The notes under the pieces are model-generated. The model ran no database searches and was not told the DNA's origin. It saw nothing but the letters and a program-made list of their open reading frames with translations. A stretch of 64,000 nucleotides of DNA from NCBI RefSeq assembly GCF_005502435.1, contig NZ_SCOU01000002.1, forward strand, positions 310,001 through 374,000, in the 5' to 3' direction. Shown here in pieces: positions 49,528 through 58,834 of this stretch. A program made the translations under genes and the position numbers. The DNA comes from Methylobacillus flagellatus. Its GTDB lineage: Bacteria > Pseudomonadota > Gammaproteobacteria > Burkholderiales > Methylophilaceae. Numbering within the stretch: the first letter of the stretch is position 1; the number at the start of each line of letters is the position of its first letter.

Positions 49528-50685
49528 ATGGCTAATGATCCCGGCTGGGGTAATCGCAACAACAGCGGCCCACCCGATCTGGACGAAGTCATGCGTCAGT
49601 TCAGCCGCAAGCTGAACGGTATGTTCGGGAGATCTGGCGGTGGGCAGGATAACGGTCCGCAAACGAATGCGTTCCCAGTATTGCCTTTGATCGGTTTGAT
49701 CGCCTTGATCTGGATGGCCACCGGTTTCTATATCGTGGATCAAGGTTCGCGCGGCGTGGTGTTGCGCTTCGGTGAGCATGTCGAAACCACGCAACCCGGT
49801 CCACGCTGGCATCTGCCCTACCCGGTGGAGAGCGTCAATGTGGTCAATATGGAGCAGGTGCGCACCGTCGAGGTGGGCTATCGCTCCGAGAGTGGTAGCG
49901 GGCGTAACCGTGAGCTGCGCGAATCGTTGATGCTGACCGATGACGAGAACATCATCGACTTGCAGTTCGCGGTGCAATACAACCTCAAGAGCGTCGAGGA
50001 ATTGCTGTTCAACAACCGTTCAACCGAAGACTCGGTGCGTGGCATCGCCGAAACCGCGATCCGCGAGATCGTCGGCAAGAGCAAGATGGATTTTGTGCTG
50101 TACGAAGGCCGTGAAGCCGTGGCGACCGATGCGCGTCAACTGATGCAGCAGATCCTGGATCGCTACAAGACCGGCATCAATATCGTCAGCGTCACCATGC
50201 AGAATGCCCAGCCACCAGAGCAGGTGCAGGCCGCGTTCGATGACGCGGTGAAGGCCGGTCAGGACTTGGAACGTCAGAAGAACGAAGGCCAGGCCTACGC
50301 CAATGACATTCTGCCCAAGGCGCGCGGTGCCGCCTCGCGTCTGCTGGAAGAAGCTTCAGGTTACAAGCAGCGCGTCGAGAGCGAAGCGACAGGTAATGCC
50401 TCGCGTTTCGATCAGGTGCTGACCCAGTATCTGCGCGCACCGGAAGTTACGCGCCAGCGTCTGTATCTGGACGCACAGGAACAAGTGATGTCCAGTGTCA
50501 GCAAAGTGGTCGTGGATCAGAAGGGTGGCAACAGCCTGCTGTATCTGCCACTGGACAAACTGATCTCCGGTAGCAATAGCAATCCGGCCAGCCCGGCGAC
50601 CGTCGCTCCCGCGACCGTGACGCCAGAGCAGGCTGCACAACGTTTACGTGATGGTTTCAGCAGCCGTGAGCGCGAATCGCGCTGA
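49528..50685 (+). CDS. hflK: HflK, subunit of the FtsH-regulating complex
   Basis: 385 residues. An N-terminal Gly/Asn/Pro-rich cytoplasmic part (DPGWGNRNNSGPPD), one membrane helix (~50-70, LPLIGLIALIWMATGFYIV), and an SPFH/prohibitin domain, then a C-terminal helix and Ala/Pro tail. HflK and HflC form a large cage around FtsH. Start codon is preceded by TGGAGC. Confidence 0.96.
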   Translation: MANDPGWGNRNNSGPPDLDEVMRQFSRKLNGMFGRSGGGQDNGPQTNAFPVLPLIGLIALIWMATGFYIVDQGSRGVVLRFGEHVETTQPGPRWHLPYPVESVNVVNMEQVRTVEVGYRSESGSGRNRELRESLMLTDDENIIDLQFAVQYNLKSVEELLFNNRSTEDSVRGIAETAIREIVGKSKMDFVLYEGREAVATDARQLMQQILDRYKTGINIVSVTMQNAQPPEQVQAAFDDAVKAGQDLERQKNEGQAYANDILPKARGAASRLLEEASGYKQRVESEATGNASRFDQVLTQYLRAPEVTRQRLYLDAQEQVMSSVSKVVVDQKGGNSLLYLPLDKLISGSNSNPASPATVAPATVTPEQAAQRLRDGFSSRERESR

Positions 50686-50727
50686 TGCACGCTACTGTCT
50701 ATCACTGCTATTGAAAGCGAACACCTT

Positions 50728-51603
50728 ATGAGAAATATTGCGACCCTGTTACTCGGCTTGCTGGCAGCGCTGCTGCTGCTCAGCCTGTCCGCCTTCACGG
50801 TGGATCAGCGTGAATACGCGCTGGTGTTCCGTCTCGGTGAGATCGTGTCAGTCAAGAAGACGCCAGGCCTGTACTTCAAGATGCCATTGGTTGATAACGT
50901 GCGCTATTTCGACAAGCGCATCCTTACCTTGAACTCCGCTGACCCGGACCGCTTCATCACCAGCGAGAAGAAGAACGTGCTGGTGGATTCCTTCGTCAAG
51001 TGGCGCATCATCGACCCGCTCAAATACTATGTTTCGGTTAAAGGTGACGAACTGCAGGCGGAACGTCGTCTGGCGCAGACCGTGAATGACGGCTTGCGTG
51101 CCGAGTTCGGTAAACGCACCATCAATGATGTGGTGTCTGGCGAGCGTAGCAAGATCATGGAGATCCTGCGTGTGCGTGCCGACCGTGATTCGCGTCAGAT
51201 CGGTATCGAAGTGCTGGATGTGCGCCTCAAGCGTGTCGATTTGCCACAGGAAGTCAGCGAGTCGGTGTACCAGCGTATGGAAGCCGAGCGCAAGCGCGTG
51301 GCCAATGAGCTGCGTTCACAAGGTGCGGGCGCAGCTGAAAAGATCCGTGCTGATGCAGACCGTCAACGTGAGGTGATCCTGGCTGAAGCGTTCCGTGAAG
51401 CCCAGCGTATCAAGGGTGAAGGTGATGCCAAGGCATCCGAGATCTACGCCCGTGCCTACGGCAAGAACCCGGAGTTCTATGCTTTCTACCGCAGCATGGA
51501 AGCCTACCGTAACAGCTTCCGTGAAAAGACCGACGTCATGGTGCTGGAACCCAATTCGGAGTTCTTCAAGTACATGCGCGATCCTGGCGGTAGCAAAAAA
51601 TAA
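50728..51603 (+). CDS. hflC: HflC, partner of HflK
   Basis: 291 residues: N-terminal membrane helix (~6-24, LLLGLLAALLLLSLSAFTV) then SPFH domain (VFRLGEIVSVKKTPGLYFK) and a long charged helix (ERKRVANELRSQGAG...). It lies 42 bp behind hflK. Length and composition match the family. Confidence 0.97.
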   Translation: MRNIATLLLGLLAALLLLSLSAFTVDQREYALVFRLGEIVSVKKTPGLYFKMPLVDNVRYFDKRILTLNSADPDRFITSEKKNVLVDSFVKWRIIDPLKYYVSVKGDELQAERRLAQTVNDGLRAEFGKRTINDVVSGERSKIMEILRVRADRDSRQIGIEVLDVRLKRVDLPQEVSESVYQRMEAERKRVANELRSQGAGAAEKIRADADRQREVILAEAFREAQRIKGEGDAKASEIYARAYGKNPEFYAFYRSMEAYRNSFREKTDVMVLEPNSEFFKYMRDPGGSKK

Positions 51604-51624
51604 CCCCTCATCCGTGCTGACACG

Positions 51625-51810
51625 ATGATGACGACCTTGCTGATGGCGCTGGGCTTGATGCTGGTGCTGGAAGGCCTGATGCCACTGCTGGCGCCACAAA
51701 CGTGGCGCCAGACTTTTGAACGCATGCTGACCATGAACAACGGTCAGCTGCGTTTCGTCGGCATACTGTCCATCCTGTTCGGACTGTTGCTGCTTGCTGT
51801 GGCTAATTGA
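51625..51810 (+). CDS. DUF2065 small membrane protein
   Basis: 61 residues with two membrane helices (TTLLMALGLMLVLEGLMPLL and FVGILSILFGLLLLAVA) connected by a short loop. The gene is a known small member between hflC and hisZ in betaproteobacteria. Function unknown; its place suggests a link to HflKC/FtsH. ATG at 51625 or 51628. Confidence 0.85.
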   Translation: MMTTLLMALGLMLVLEGLMPLLAPQTWRQTFERMLTMNNGQLRFVGILSILFGLLLLAVAN

Positions 51811-51822
51811 ATCACTCCTACT

Positions 51823-53010
51823 ATGATGCGTAACTGGTTACTTCCCGAATACATAGAAGACGTGCTGCCCGCCGAGGCCGCACGCATCGAGCAACTGCGT
51901 CGTCGCTTGCTGGATCTGTTCCGCAGTCATGGCTATCAGCTGGTGATCCCGCCCTTGATGGAATATGTGGAATCGCTGATGACCGGCACCGGCCACGATC
52001 TCGATCTGGCGACGTTCAAAGTCGTGGATCAGCTGACCGGACGCTTGATGGGCGTACGCGCCGACATCACCCCGCAAACAGCCCGTATCGATGCGCACAT
52101 GCTGAATGCACAGGGCGTGTCCCGTCTTTGTTACGCCGGCAGTGTGGCGCGCACCCAGCCGGATGGCTTGGCGCAGACGCGCGAACCGCTGCAGGTGGGC
52201 GCTGAATTGTATGGTCATGCTGGCGTGGAAAGCGATATCGAGATCCAGCGCCTGCTGGTCAAGGCCTTGCAGGCGGCCGGTGTTCAGGATCTGCACATCG
52301 ATTTCAGTCACGTTGGCATCTTTGGTAGCCTGATCGGCCAGGGCCGCGTTTCTGATGCGCTTGAGCAGCAGTTGTATGGTGTGCTGCAAAGCAAGGATCA
52401 ATCAGCGTTGCGTGCACTGGCTGTGGATCTGGATGCGGACACGCGCGAGGCTCTGTGCAGCCTGACCGAGCTGAATGGTGACATCAGCGTGCTGGATGCG
52501 GCGGCACGCCGTTTGCCTGCTAGTGCAGAGATCAGCCAGGCCTTGCAGGACCTGCGTCAGATCGGTGAGCAGATCGCCAGTCTGGGCGTGCAGGTGAGCT
52601 TCGATCTGGCCGAGTTGCGTGGTTACCATTACCACAGCGGCACCGTATTTGCCGCCTATGCGCAAGGTTATGCGGGTCCGCTGGCCTTGGGTGGGCGTTA
52701 TGACGAAGTTGGTCTGGCGTTCGGTCGTGCGCGCCCAGCCACCGGCTTCAGTCTGGACATGCGCGGTCTGGTGACCGCACTGCCACCCGCCGTGCTGGCG
52801 CGCGGCATCGTCGCGCCTCAGGGCATTGATGCTGCTTTGTTGCTGAAGATAGACCAGTTGCGCGCTGCCGGTGAGATCGTGATCCAGGAATTGCCTGGTC
52901 ATGCCGAGCATCGTGCCGAGCTGGATTGTGACCGCGAACTGGTGCTGGGCGAGCAAGGCTGGCAGGTGGTGCAGATCGCAGCGGCTGGCAACGCAGCTGC
53001 GGTCCTTTAA
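51823..53010 (+). CDS. hisZ: HisZ, ATP phosphoribosyltransferase regulatory subunit
   Basis: HisRS-like protein that binds short-form HisG to make the first enzyme of histidine synthesis. 395 residues. It keeps the class II core ([33 protein letters not shown]), but the anticodon domain is absent. The presence of hisZ predicts that the genome's HisG is the short form. It precedes purA, as in many betaproteobacteria. Confidence 0.95.
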   Translation: MMRNWLLPEYIEDVLPAEAARIEQLRRRLLDLFRSHGYQLVIPPLMEYVESLMTGTGHDLDLATFKVVDQLTGRLMGVRADITPQTARIDAHMLNAQGVSRLCYAGSVARTQPDGLAQTREPLQVGAELYGHAGVESDIEIQRLLVKALQAAGVQDLHIDFSHVGIFGSLIGQGRVSDALEQQLYGVLQSKDQSALRALAVDLDADTREALCSLTELNGDISVLDAAARRLPASAEISQALQDLRQIGEQIASLGVQVSFDLAELRGYHYHSGTVFAAYAQGYAGPLALGGRYDEVGLAFGRARPATGFSLDMRGLVTALPPAVLARGIVAPQGIDAALLLKIDQLRAAGEIVIQELPGHAEHRAELDCDRELVLGEQGWQVVQIAAAGNAAAVL

Positions 53011-53044
53011 TCAATACCAATCAATACGAGATCCAGAGTCGATA

Positions 53045-54367
53045 ATGAGTAAAAATGTAGTGGTCATTGGCACCCAGTGGGGCGATGAAGGCAAGGGCAA
53101 GATCGTGGACTGGCTCACCGATCACGCTCAGGGCGTGGTGCGTTTTCAGGGTGGCCATAACGCGGGACACACGCTGGTCATCGGCCAGGGCGATGCGCAA
53201 CGTGAATACAAGCTGAACCTGGTGCCATCCGGCATCGTGCGCGAAGGCATACGCTGCTACATCGGCAACGGCGTGGTGCTGGACGCGGGTCATCTGCTGG
53301 AAGAGATCGCAGGCCTGGAAAAAGAAGGCATCGAAGTACGCAGCCGCCTCAAGGTCAGTCCTGGCTGTCCGCTGATCCTGGATTGTCACGTCAAGCTGGA
53401 CAAGGCGCGCGAAGCGGCGCGTGGTGTGGACAAGAAGATCGGTACCACAGGCAAGGGCATAGGCCCGACCTATGAAGACAAGGTGGCGCGCCGTGCGCTG
53501 CGTGTTTACGACCTGTTCTTCCCGGAGAGATTTGCCGAGAAGCTCAAGGAAGTGTTCGATTATCACAACTTCGTGCTGGTCAATTATCTGAACGCTGAAC
53601 CTGCCGATTACCAAGCACAGCTCAAACTGTCCATGCAGCAAGCCGAAGCGATACGCCCTATGGTGGCGGATATCTCCGCTGCCCTGTACGAAGCCAACAA
53701 AGCCGGTGACCGCCTGCTGTTCGAGGGCGCTCAGGGGACTTTGCTGGATGTGGATCACGGCACCTATCCTTATGTGACCTCTTCCAACTGCGTGTCCGGC
53801 CAGGCATCGGCAGGCTCTGGTGTAGGCCCGGGCATGCTGCATTACGTGCTGGGCATCACCAAGGCCTACACCACGCGTGTGGGCGGCGGGCCGTTCCCAA
53901 GTGAACTGGATATCGAGACCGAAGATTGTCCCGGTTATCAGATGTCGACCAAAGGCCGCGAGATCGGCACCGTGACCAAGCGCAAGCGTCGTTGCGGCTG
54001 GTTCGATGCAGCGGCACTGCGTCGTTCTGCACGCATCAACGGGCTGACCGGCCTGTGCATCACCAAACTGGATGTGCTGGACGGCATCGCCGAGCTGGAT
54101 ATCTGCACAGGCTACGAGCTGGACGGTCAGCTGGTCGACATGCTGCCCGTGGGGGCGGACGATGTGGCGCGTTGCGTGCCCATCTATGAAACCATGCCGG
54201 GCTGGAGCGAGAGTACGTTTGGCATCAGCAAATGGGAAGAGCTGCCAGCCAATGCACGTGCCTACCTGAAACGTCTGGAAGTGCTGTGCGAAGTGCCGGT
54301 ACACATCGTTTCCACGGGCCCGGAGCGCGATGAGACCATCGTGCTGCATCACCCTTTCGCGGATTGA
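53045..54367 (+). CDS. purA: Adenylosuccinate synthetase
   Basis: Joins IMP and aspartate using GTP on the way to AMP. 440 residues from ATG 53045, P-loop-like [11 protein letters not shown] (~8-18), [26 protein letters not shown] and a KWEELP C-terminal piece. The next gene, a cofactor-biosynthesis gene, begins at its stop, so the housekeeping run passes directly into the methanopterin block. Confidence 0.97.
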   Translation: MSKNVVVIGTQWGDEGKGKIVDWLTDHAQGVVRFQGGHNAGHTLVIGQGDAQREYKLNLVPSGIVREGIRCYIGNGVVLDAGHLLEEIAGLEKEGIEVRSRLKVSPGCPLILDCHVKLDKAREAARGVDKKIGTTGKGIGPTYEDKVARRALRVYDLFFPERFAEKLKEVFDYHNFVLVNYLNAEPADYQAQLKLSMQQAEAIRPMVADISAALYEANKAGDRLLFEGAQGTLLDVDHGTYPYVTSSNCVSGQASAGSGVGPGMLHYVLGITKAYTTRVGGGPFPSELDIETEDCPGYQMSTKGREIGTVTKRKRRCGWFDAAALRRSARINGLTGLCITKLDVLDGIAELDICTGYELDGQLVDMLPVGADDVARCVPIYETMPGWSESTFGISKWEELPANARAYLKRLEVLCEVPVHIVSTGPERDETIVLHHPFAD

Positions 54368-54372
54368 GTCAA

Positions 54373-54924
54373 ATGACGTCGGCCCCGGTGCCACAGCGAC
54401 TTGCCTGGGCCATCACCGGTTCTGGCCATTATCTGCGTGAATCGCTCGACCTGATCGCCACACTGCCCGATCTGGACTTGTTCCTGAGTCGGGCAGCGGC
54501 GGAGATCTTGCAGCAATACGGTTACCAGCATCAGGCTGGCCGCGTGTTCCAGGACAAGACCGCCAGCAGTGTGCCGGTGGAATTGTTCTACCAGGGGCGC
54601 TATCACACCTTGGTAATCGCGCCAGCCACCTCCAATACGGTCGCCAAGATGGTGGCCGGCATCTCCGACAATCTGGTCACCAACCTCTATGCGCAAGCTG
54701 GCAAGACACGCGTGCCCAGCATCGTCTTCGCCTGTGACACGGCGCCTGAGCTGGAGTCGGAAGCGCCGCGCAACAACATGGTCAAGGTCTATCCGCGCCG
54801 TATCGACCTGGATAACATGCAAAAACTGCACACTTTCGAAGAGACTACCGTGGCGGCCGACATGCAGCAATTGCAGGCGGCCATACAGGCGCGACTGGCA
54901 TGTCTGAACAACTCCTGTTCCTGA
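54373..54924 (+). CDS. Flavoprotein, dihydromethanopterin reductase DmrB/AfpA-like
   Basis: 183 residues. A flavodoxin/PPC decarboxylase-like flavoprotein: FMN-binding TGSGHYLRES at the N-terminus, APATSNTVAKMVAGISDNL in the middle, and FACDTAPELESEAPRNNM near the end. This is the pattern of the archaeal-type flavoprotein (AfpA) that in Burkholderia and methylotrophs acts as DmrB, reducing dihydromethanopterin. Start: ATG at 54373, or TTG at 54364 overlapping the purA stop. The next gene starts 25 bp before its end. Confidence 0.8.
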   Translation: MTSAPVPQRLAWAITGSGHYLRESLDLIATLPDLDLFLSRAAAEILQQYGYQHQAGRVFQDKTASSVPVELFYQGRYHTLVIAPATSNTVAKMVAGISDNLVTNLYAQAGKTRVPSIVFACDTAPELESEAPRNNMVKVYPRRIDLDNMQKLHTFEETTVAADMQQLQAAIQARLACLNNSCS

Positions 54925-56312
54925 CTGGGAAGCTGGCCGAAAAGAGCTTGCACCGTGTGCTGCAGCAGTTGCAACCCAGTCAGCCCTGGCAATACCGTAT
55001 CCATCAGATCGGCGTTTCGGTGGCCGCCTTGATGACGCCGCAGTTGATCGCCAGGCGCTTGCCCAGCGCAGGGGATGCCCAGCGCATGATATTGCCTGGC
55101 TTGTGCCAGGGCGATCTCAGCCTGCTGGAGCAGAAATACGGTATTCCGGTCGAGCGTGGACCTATCGATTTGAAAGACCTGCCACAATACTTTGGGCGTG
55201 GTGGCAAGGCGCCTGACCTCTCCGGGCAGGATGTGATGATCTTTGCCGAGATCGTTGAAGCCCCCCAGCTCGATATCGAACAGATCCTCGCTCTCGCCCG
55301 CCATTATCAACAGCAGGGTGCCGACGTGATCGATCTGGGCTGTCTGCCTGGTGTGCCATTCCCGCATCTGGCAGAGGCCATCCAGAGTCTAAAGGCCGCA
55401 GGCTACCGGGTCAGCGTAGATTCTCTGGACAGCAGCGATCTGCTGCTGGCAGGCAAGCATGGCGCTGATTTTCTGCTGAGTCTGAATGAAAAGACGCTAT
55501 GGATCGCAGATGAGGTGCCCTCGGTGCCCGTGCTGATCCCGGCGCGTCCACGCAGCCTGCCATCCTTGTATCGTGCCATCGAGGCCATGCAGAACAAAGG
55601 CTTGCCGTTCATTGCAGACCCTATCCTGGACCCGATCCCGTTCGGTTTTGCTGAATCCATCGTGCGTTACCACAAGCTGCGCAAACGTTACCCGGACATT
55701 GCCGTGATGATGGGCGTGGGTAACCTCACCGAACTGACCGATGCCGATACCACAGGCATCAACGCCATGTTGTTCGGCGTTATCACCGAACTTAAACTCA
55801 ATGCAGTGCTCACTACGGCGGTCAGCGCACATGCCAGTCAGGCTGTTGCTGAAGCGGATCAGGCACGCCGCATCATGTATGCTGCGCGCGAAGACGGGCG
55901 CCTGCCACGTGGCTACAGCGACGCCTTGCTGGCTTTGCATGACCGTCGCCCGTTCCCCTACAGCGCGGACGAGATCGCCGAGCTGGCAACTGCCATCAAG
56001 GACCCCAGCTTCCGCATCCAGGTCAGTAGCGATGGCATCCATATCTACAACCGCGATGGCGAGCATGTGGCGACTGACCCGTTCGAGCTGTATCCGCATC
56101 TGGGTGTGGCGGACGACGCATCACATGCTTTTTATCTTGGTGTGGAGCTGGCACGCGCGCAGATCGCCTGGCAACTCAAAAAGCGCTACAGCCAGGATGA
56201 GCCGCTGAGTTGGGGATGCAGTGCGGAAGTGCTGGATACCGCTGGCAAGGTGGCGCATCGGGATGCTTCCCTGCAAGAGCAGCGAGCCCGCAAGAAAGAT
56301 GAGGGCGCATGA
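54900..56312 (+). CDS. DHPS-like protein of tetrahydromethanopterin biosynthesis
   Basis: 470 residues. A dihydropteroate-synthase-like TIM barrel (QQGADVIDLGCLPG, YRVSVDSLDSSDL, PFIADPILDPIPFGF, DIAVMMGVGNLTELT) with an N-terminal extension and an ~80-residue C-terminal DUF6513-like region. In methylotrophs this gene is in the C1-transfer cofactor set. It probably builds or modifies the pterin part of methanopterin. It overlaps both neighbours (25 bp, 4 bp). The exact reaction is not established. Confidence 0.75.
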   Translation: MSEQLLFLTGKLAEKSLHRVLQQLQPSQPWQYRIHQIGVSVAALMTPQLIARRLPSAGDAQRMILPGLCQGDLSLLEQKYGIPVERGPIDLKDLPQYFGRGGKAPDLSGQDVMIFAEIVEAPQLDIEQILALARHYQQQGADVIDLGCLPGVPFPHLAEAIQSLKAAGYRVSVDSLDSSDLLLAGKHGADFLLSLNEKTLWIADEVPSVPVLIPARPRSLPSLYRAIEAMQNKGLPFIADPILDPIPFGFAESIVRYHKLRKRYPDIAVMMGVGNLTELTDADTTGINAMLFGVITELKLNAVLTTAVSAHASQAVAEADQARRIMYAAREDGRLPRGYSDALLALHDRRPFPYSADEIAELATAIKDPSFRIQVSSDGIHIYNRDGEHVATDPFELYPHLGVADDASHAFYLGVELARAQIAWQLKKRYSQDEPLSWGCSAEVLDTAGKVAHRDASLQEQRARKKDEGA

Positions 56313-56884
56313 TCTACGAGACCATCATCACCAGTGTGGATGCCCATGGCAAGCCGCATATCGCGCCCTTTGGTGTGCGTGAGCGGGACGGGCGCGTGCT
56401 GATCTCGCCATTCCGCCCGTCCAGTAGCCTGGATAACCTGCTGCGTACTGGTCAGGCGGTCATGAACCTCACTGATGATGTACGTATCTTTGCCGGCGCG
56501 CTGACCGGGCGCCGCGATTGGCCGGTACGTCCGGCCGAGCAGGTCTCGGGCTATGTATTGCAAGCGGCATTGGCACATCGCGAACTGGTGCTGGAAGAGG
56601 TGCAGGAAGATGCGACACGTCCTGTGCTGATATTCCGCGTGGTCCATGCCGCCATGCATGCGCCGTTCTGTGGGTTTAATCGTGCGCAAGCAGCGGTGAT
56701 CGAACTGGCGGTGCTGGTCAGTCGTTTACATCTGTTGCCGCAAGACAAGATCATCAATGAACTGGCTTATCTGCAGATCGCGATCGACAAGACGGCTGGC
56801 GCTAAGGAACTGGAAGCCTGGGGCTGGTTGGTGGCGGCTGTTAACAGCCATCTGCACCAAAATGAACCAGTGGATACAGCATGA
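56309..56884 (+). CDS. DUF447-type flavin-reductase-like protein
   Basis: 191 residues. A split-barrel FMN-binding fold is suggested by AHGKPHIAPFGVRERDGRVL and SPFRPSSSLDNLLRTG near the N-terminus; a helical C-terminal part follows (HAPFCGFNRAQAAVIELAVLV). Members are found in methanogens and methylotrophs inside the same cofactor cluster. Overlaps both neighbours by 4 bp. Function unknown; coenzyme-related redox role inferred. Confidence 0.7.
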   Translation: MIYETIITSVDAHGKPHIAPFGVRERDGRVLISPFRPSSSLDNLLRTGQAVMNLTDDVRIFAGALTGRRDWPVRPAEQVSGYVLQAALAHRELVLEEVQEDATRPVLIFRVVHAAMHAPFCGFNRAQAAVIELAVLVSRLHLLPQDKIINELAYLQIAIDKTAGAKELEAWGWLVAAVNSHLHQNEPVDTA

Positions 56885-57555
56885 CCAGCTTGTTGTTGAG
56901 TGTACGCAATGCCGAGGAAACCTTGCTTGCTTTGCAGACGCAAGTCGGCATCATCGATTTCAAGAATCCGGTGCTTGGTGCACTTGGTGCCTTGCCTGCC
57001 GCACAAGTACAGGCTTTGCTGCGTCTGGTGGCCGGTCGCAAGCTGACTAGTGCCACTATAGGCGATGTGCCGATGACGCCTGGTCTTATAGTCCCGTCTG
57101 CGCTTGCGATGGCCGAGACCGGGGTGGACATGGTCAAGGTAGGGATCTTTACGGATGGCAAGCCTCTTGCTTGTATTCAAGCATTATCTCCATTGGCACA
57201 GCAAGGTTTTAGTCTGGTTGCCGTGCTGATGGCGGACCAGCAACCAGACTTGGATCTGGTTGCCGCGATCGCGCAGGCTGGATTCAAAGGTGTGATGCTG
57301 GATACTGCGGTTAAAGATGGCTCAGGGTTGTTGCAACACCTGAAAATGGAAGAGATTCAGCGTTTTGTTGCGCTAGCCAGGCAGCATGATCTGATGGTTG
57401 GCCTGGCAGGCGAATTAAGGCATCAGCAGGTGTTGAAGCTGTTGCCATTAGCCCCCAATTACATTGGAGTACGCGGTGCGGCCAGCCGTGACCAGGACCG
57501 TATCTCAAGCCTGGATGTGAGTCGCATAGAAGGTTTGCTGGCCTTGTTGCAGTAA
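56881..57555 (+). CDS. mfnB: (5-Formylfuran-3-yl)methyl phosphate synthase
   Basis: Condenses two glyceraldehyde-3-phosphates to the furan of methanofuran. 224 residues, TIM-barrel DUF556. Two lysines fit the Schiff-base catalysis: GIIDFKNPVLGALG (K28) and GVMLDTAVKDGSGLL (K145). VKVGIF (K86) also matches family. Its place with dmrB/DHPS/DUF447 shows that the organism makes methylofuran-type cofactors used in formaldehyde oxidation. Last gene of the purA operon. Confidence 0.87.
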   Translation: MTSLLLSVRNAEETLLALQTQVGIIDFKNPVLGALGALPAAQVQALLRLVAGRKLTSATIGDVPMTPGLIVPSALAMAETGVDMVKVGIFTDGKPLACIQALSPLAQQGFSLVAVLMADQQPDLDLVAAIAQAGFKGVMLDTAVKDGSGLLQHLKMEEIQRFVALARQHDLMVGLAGELRHQQVLKLLPLAPNYIGVRGAASRDQDRISSLDVSRIEGLLALLQ

Positions 57556-57608
57556 AGCAACATCCGGTCCCGAATCCAGTAACGGCGCTGTATAAGCCGG
57601 AACTGAGG

Positions 57609-57637
57609 TTGCAACTGTCATCTTGATTGCGTATATT
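57609..57637 (+). promoter_or_regulatory. Strong promoter of the OmpA-family gene
   Basis: TTGCAA (57609-57614) and TATATT (57632-57637) with 17-bp spacing. An ~60-nt leader ends in AAAGGAG before the ATG at 57703. Confidence 0.65.
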
Positions 57638-57702
57638 CGAATCTGAAAGTACAGATGTAATAGCTGTAGAAATTATTAATGACTCAAAGGAGTATTAAAA
57701 AC

Positions 57703-58779
57703 ATGAAAAACAGACTGATTCAAGTCGCGCTTGCCAGTGCTTTGGCAATCACCGCTTCCGCAGCTGTTGCTGAAGATGCCTACCAAGGCTCCTGGTACCT
57801 GCTGCCAGGTATTGGCGTTATGAACACTGACAAGGATTTGCTGGCACAAGACGGCAAGCCATCCGGTTTCCTGCGTATTGCCAAGGAAATCAGCCCGCAC
57901 TGGGACATTCAGGTAGGTGGTAGCTACGCTGAAGCTGATGAGAGCAGCCAAGTCATCGCCGGTGGCGATTACAAGCAGACCCTGTTCGGTGTCGACGCGC
58001 TGTATATGTTCAGCCGCGAAAAATTCCGTCCATTCCTGCTGGCTGGTGTAGGTCTGGCCCGCAACAAGGTTGATTACACCGGTACCCCAATCGGTAATGT
58101 TAATGACAGCAAGACTTCTGCAGCTGGTAGCCTGGGTCTGGGTTTCCAGTACCTGTTCACCGAGAAGCTGGGTATGCAAGCTGAGTACCGTCATGTACGT
58201 AGCCGTGCTGAAGCTAATGGCGATACCGAAACCATCGGTAACGATTACTTCAATCTGGGCGTGATCTTCAAGTTCGGCGCACCAGCACCTGCCCCAGCAC
58301 CTGAGCCTATCCCGGTCGCAGCTGCTCCTGAGCCAATGCCTGAGCCAGAACCAGTCATGGCGCCAGAGCCAGAACCAGTTGGCCCTGCTGAGCCAGCGTT
58401 CGAAAAAGTGACTTTGGCATCCGAAGTGCTGTTCGCTTTTGACAAGGCTGTGCTGAAGCCAGAAGGCAAAGCGATCCTGGACAATGATGTCGTCGGCAAG
58501 ATGAAGGCACATCCTGAAGTTGAGCTGCTGCTGATCACCGGTCACACTGACCGTATCGGCGATGCAAACTACAATCAGAAGCTGTCCGAGCGTCGCGCTG
58601 CTAGCGTGAAGAGCTACCTGGTCAGCCAAGGTGTAGAAGAAAGCCGTCTGCATGCGGTTGGCAAGGGTGAAGCCGAGCCTGTCGCTGATTGCGTAGGCGT
58701 GCGTGGCAAGAAGGCCATCGAATGCCTGCAACCTAACCGCCGTGTAGTCGTTGAAATCGAAGTTCAACGTCAGAACTAA
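57703..58779 (+). CDS. OmpA-family outer-membrane protein
   Basis: 358 residues from the ATG at 57703. Signal peptide 1-22 (LASALAITASAAVA). An eight-strand beta-barrel at ~25-190, a Pro/Ala/Glu linker (APAPAPAPEPIPV, ~195-240), and a C-terminal OmpA-like peptidoglycan-binding domain (TGHTDRIGDANYNQKLSERR). Cysteines near the C-terminus (DCVGVRG..IECLQ) probably form the conserved disulfide. It has its own promoter and terminator. Confidence 0.95.
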   Translation: MKNRLIQVALASALAITASAAVAEDAYQGSWYLLPGIGVMNTDKDLLAQDGKPSGFLRIAKEISPHWDIQVGGSYAEADESSQVIAGGDYKQTLFGVDALYMFSREKFRPFLLAGVGLARNKVDYTGTPIGNVNDSKTSAAGSLGLGFQYLFTEKLGMQAEYRHVRSRAEANGDTETIGNDYFNLGVIFKFGAPAPAPAPEPIPVAAAPEPMPEPEPVMAPEPEPVGPAEPAFEKVTLASEVLFAFDKAVLKPEGKAILDNDVVGKMKAHPEVELLLITGHTDRIGDANYNQKLSERRAASVKSYLVSQGVEESRLHAVGKGEAEPVADCVGVRGKKAIECLQPNRRVVVEIEVQRQN

Positions 58780-58791
58780 GCACTGGCTAAT

Positions 58792-58821
58792 AAAAAAGCC
58801 CCGCCATGCGGGGCTTTTTTA
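58792..58821 (+). terminator. Rho-independent terminator of the OmpA-family gene
   Basis: AAAAAAGCCCCGC / GCGGGGCTTTTTT stem with a 4-nt loop and T6. The mtaD start follows within 15 bp. Confidence 0.93.
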
Positions 58822-58834
58822 TGTCTGAGTGATG

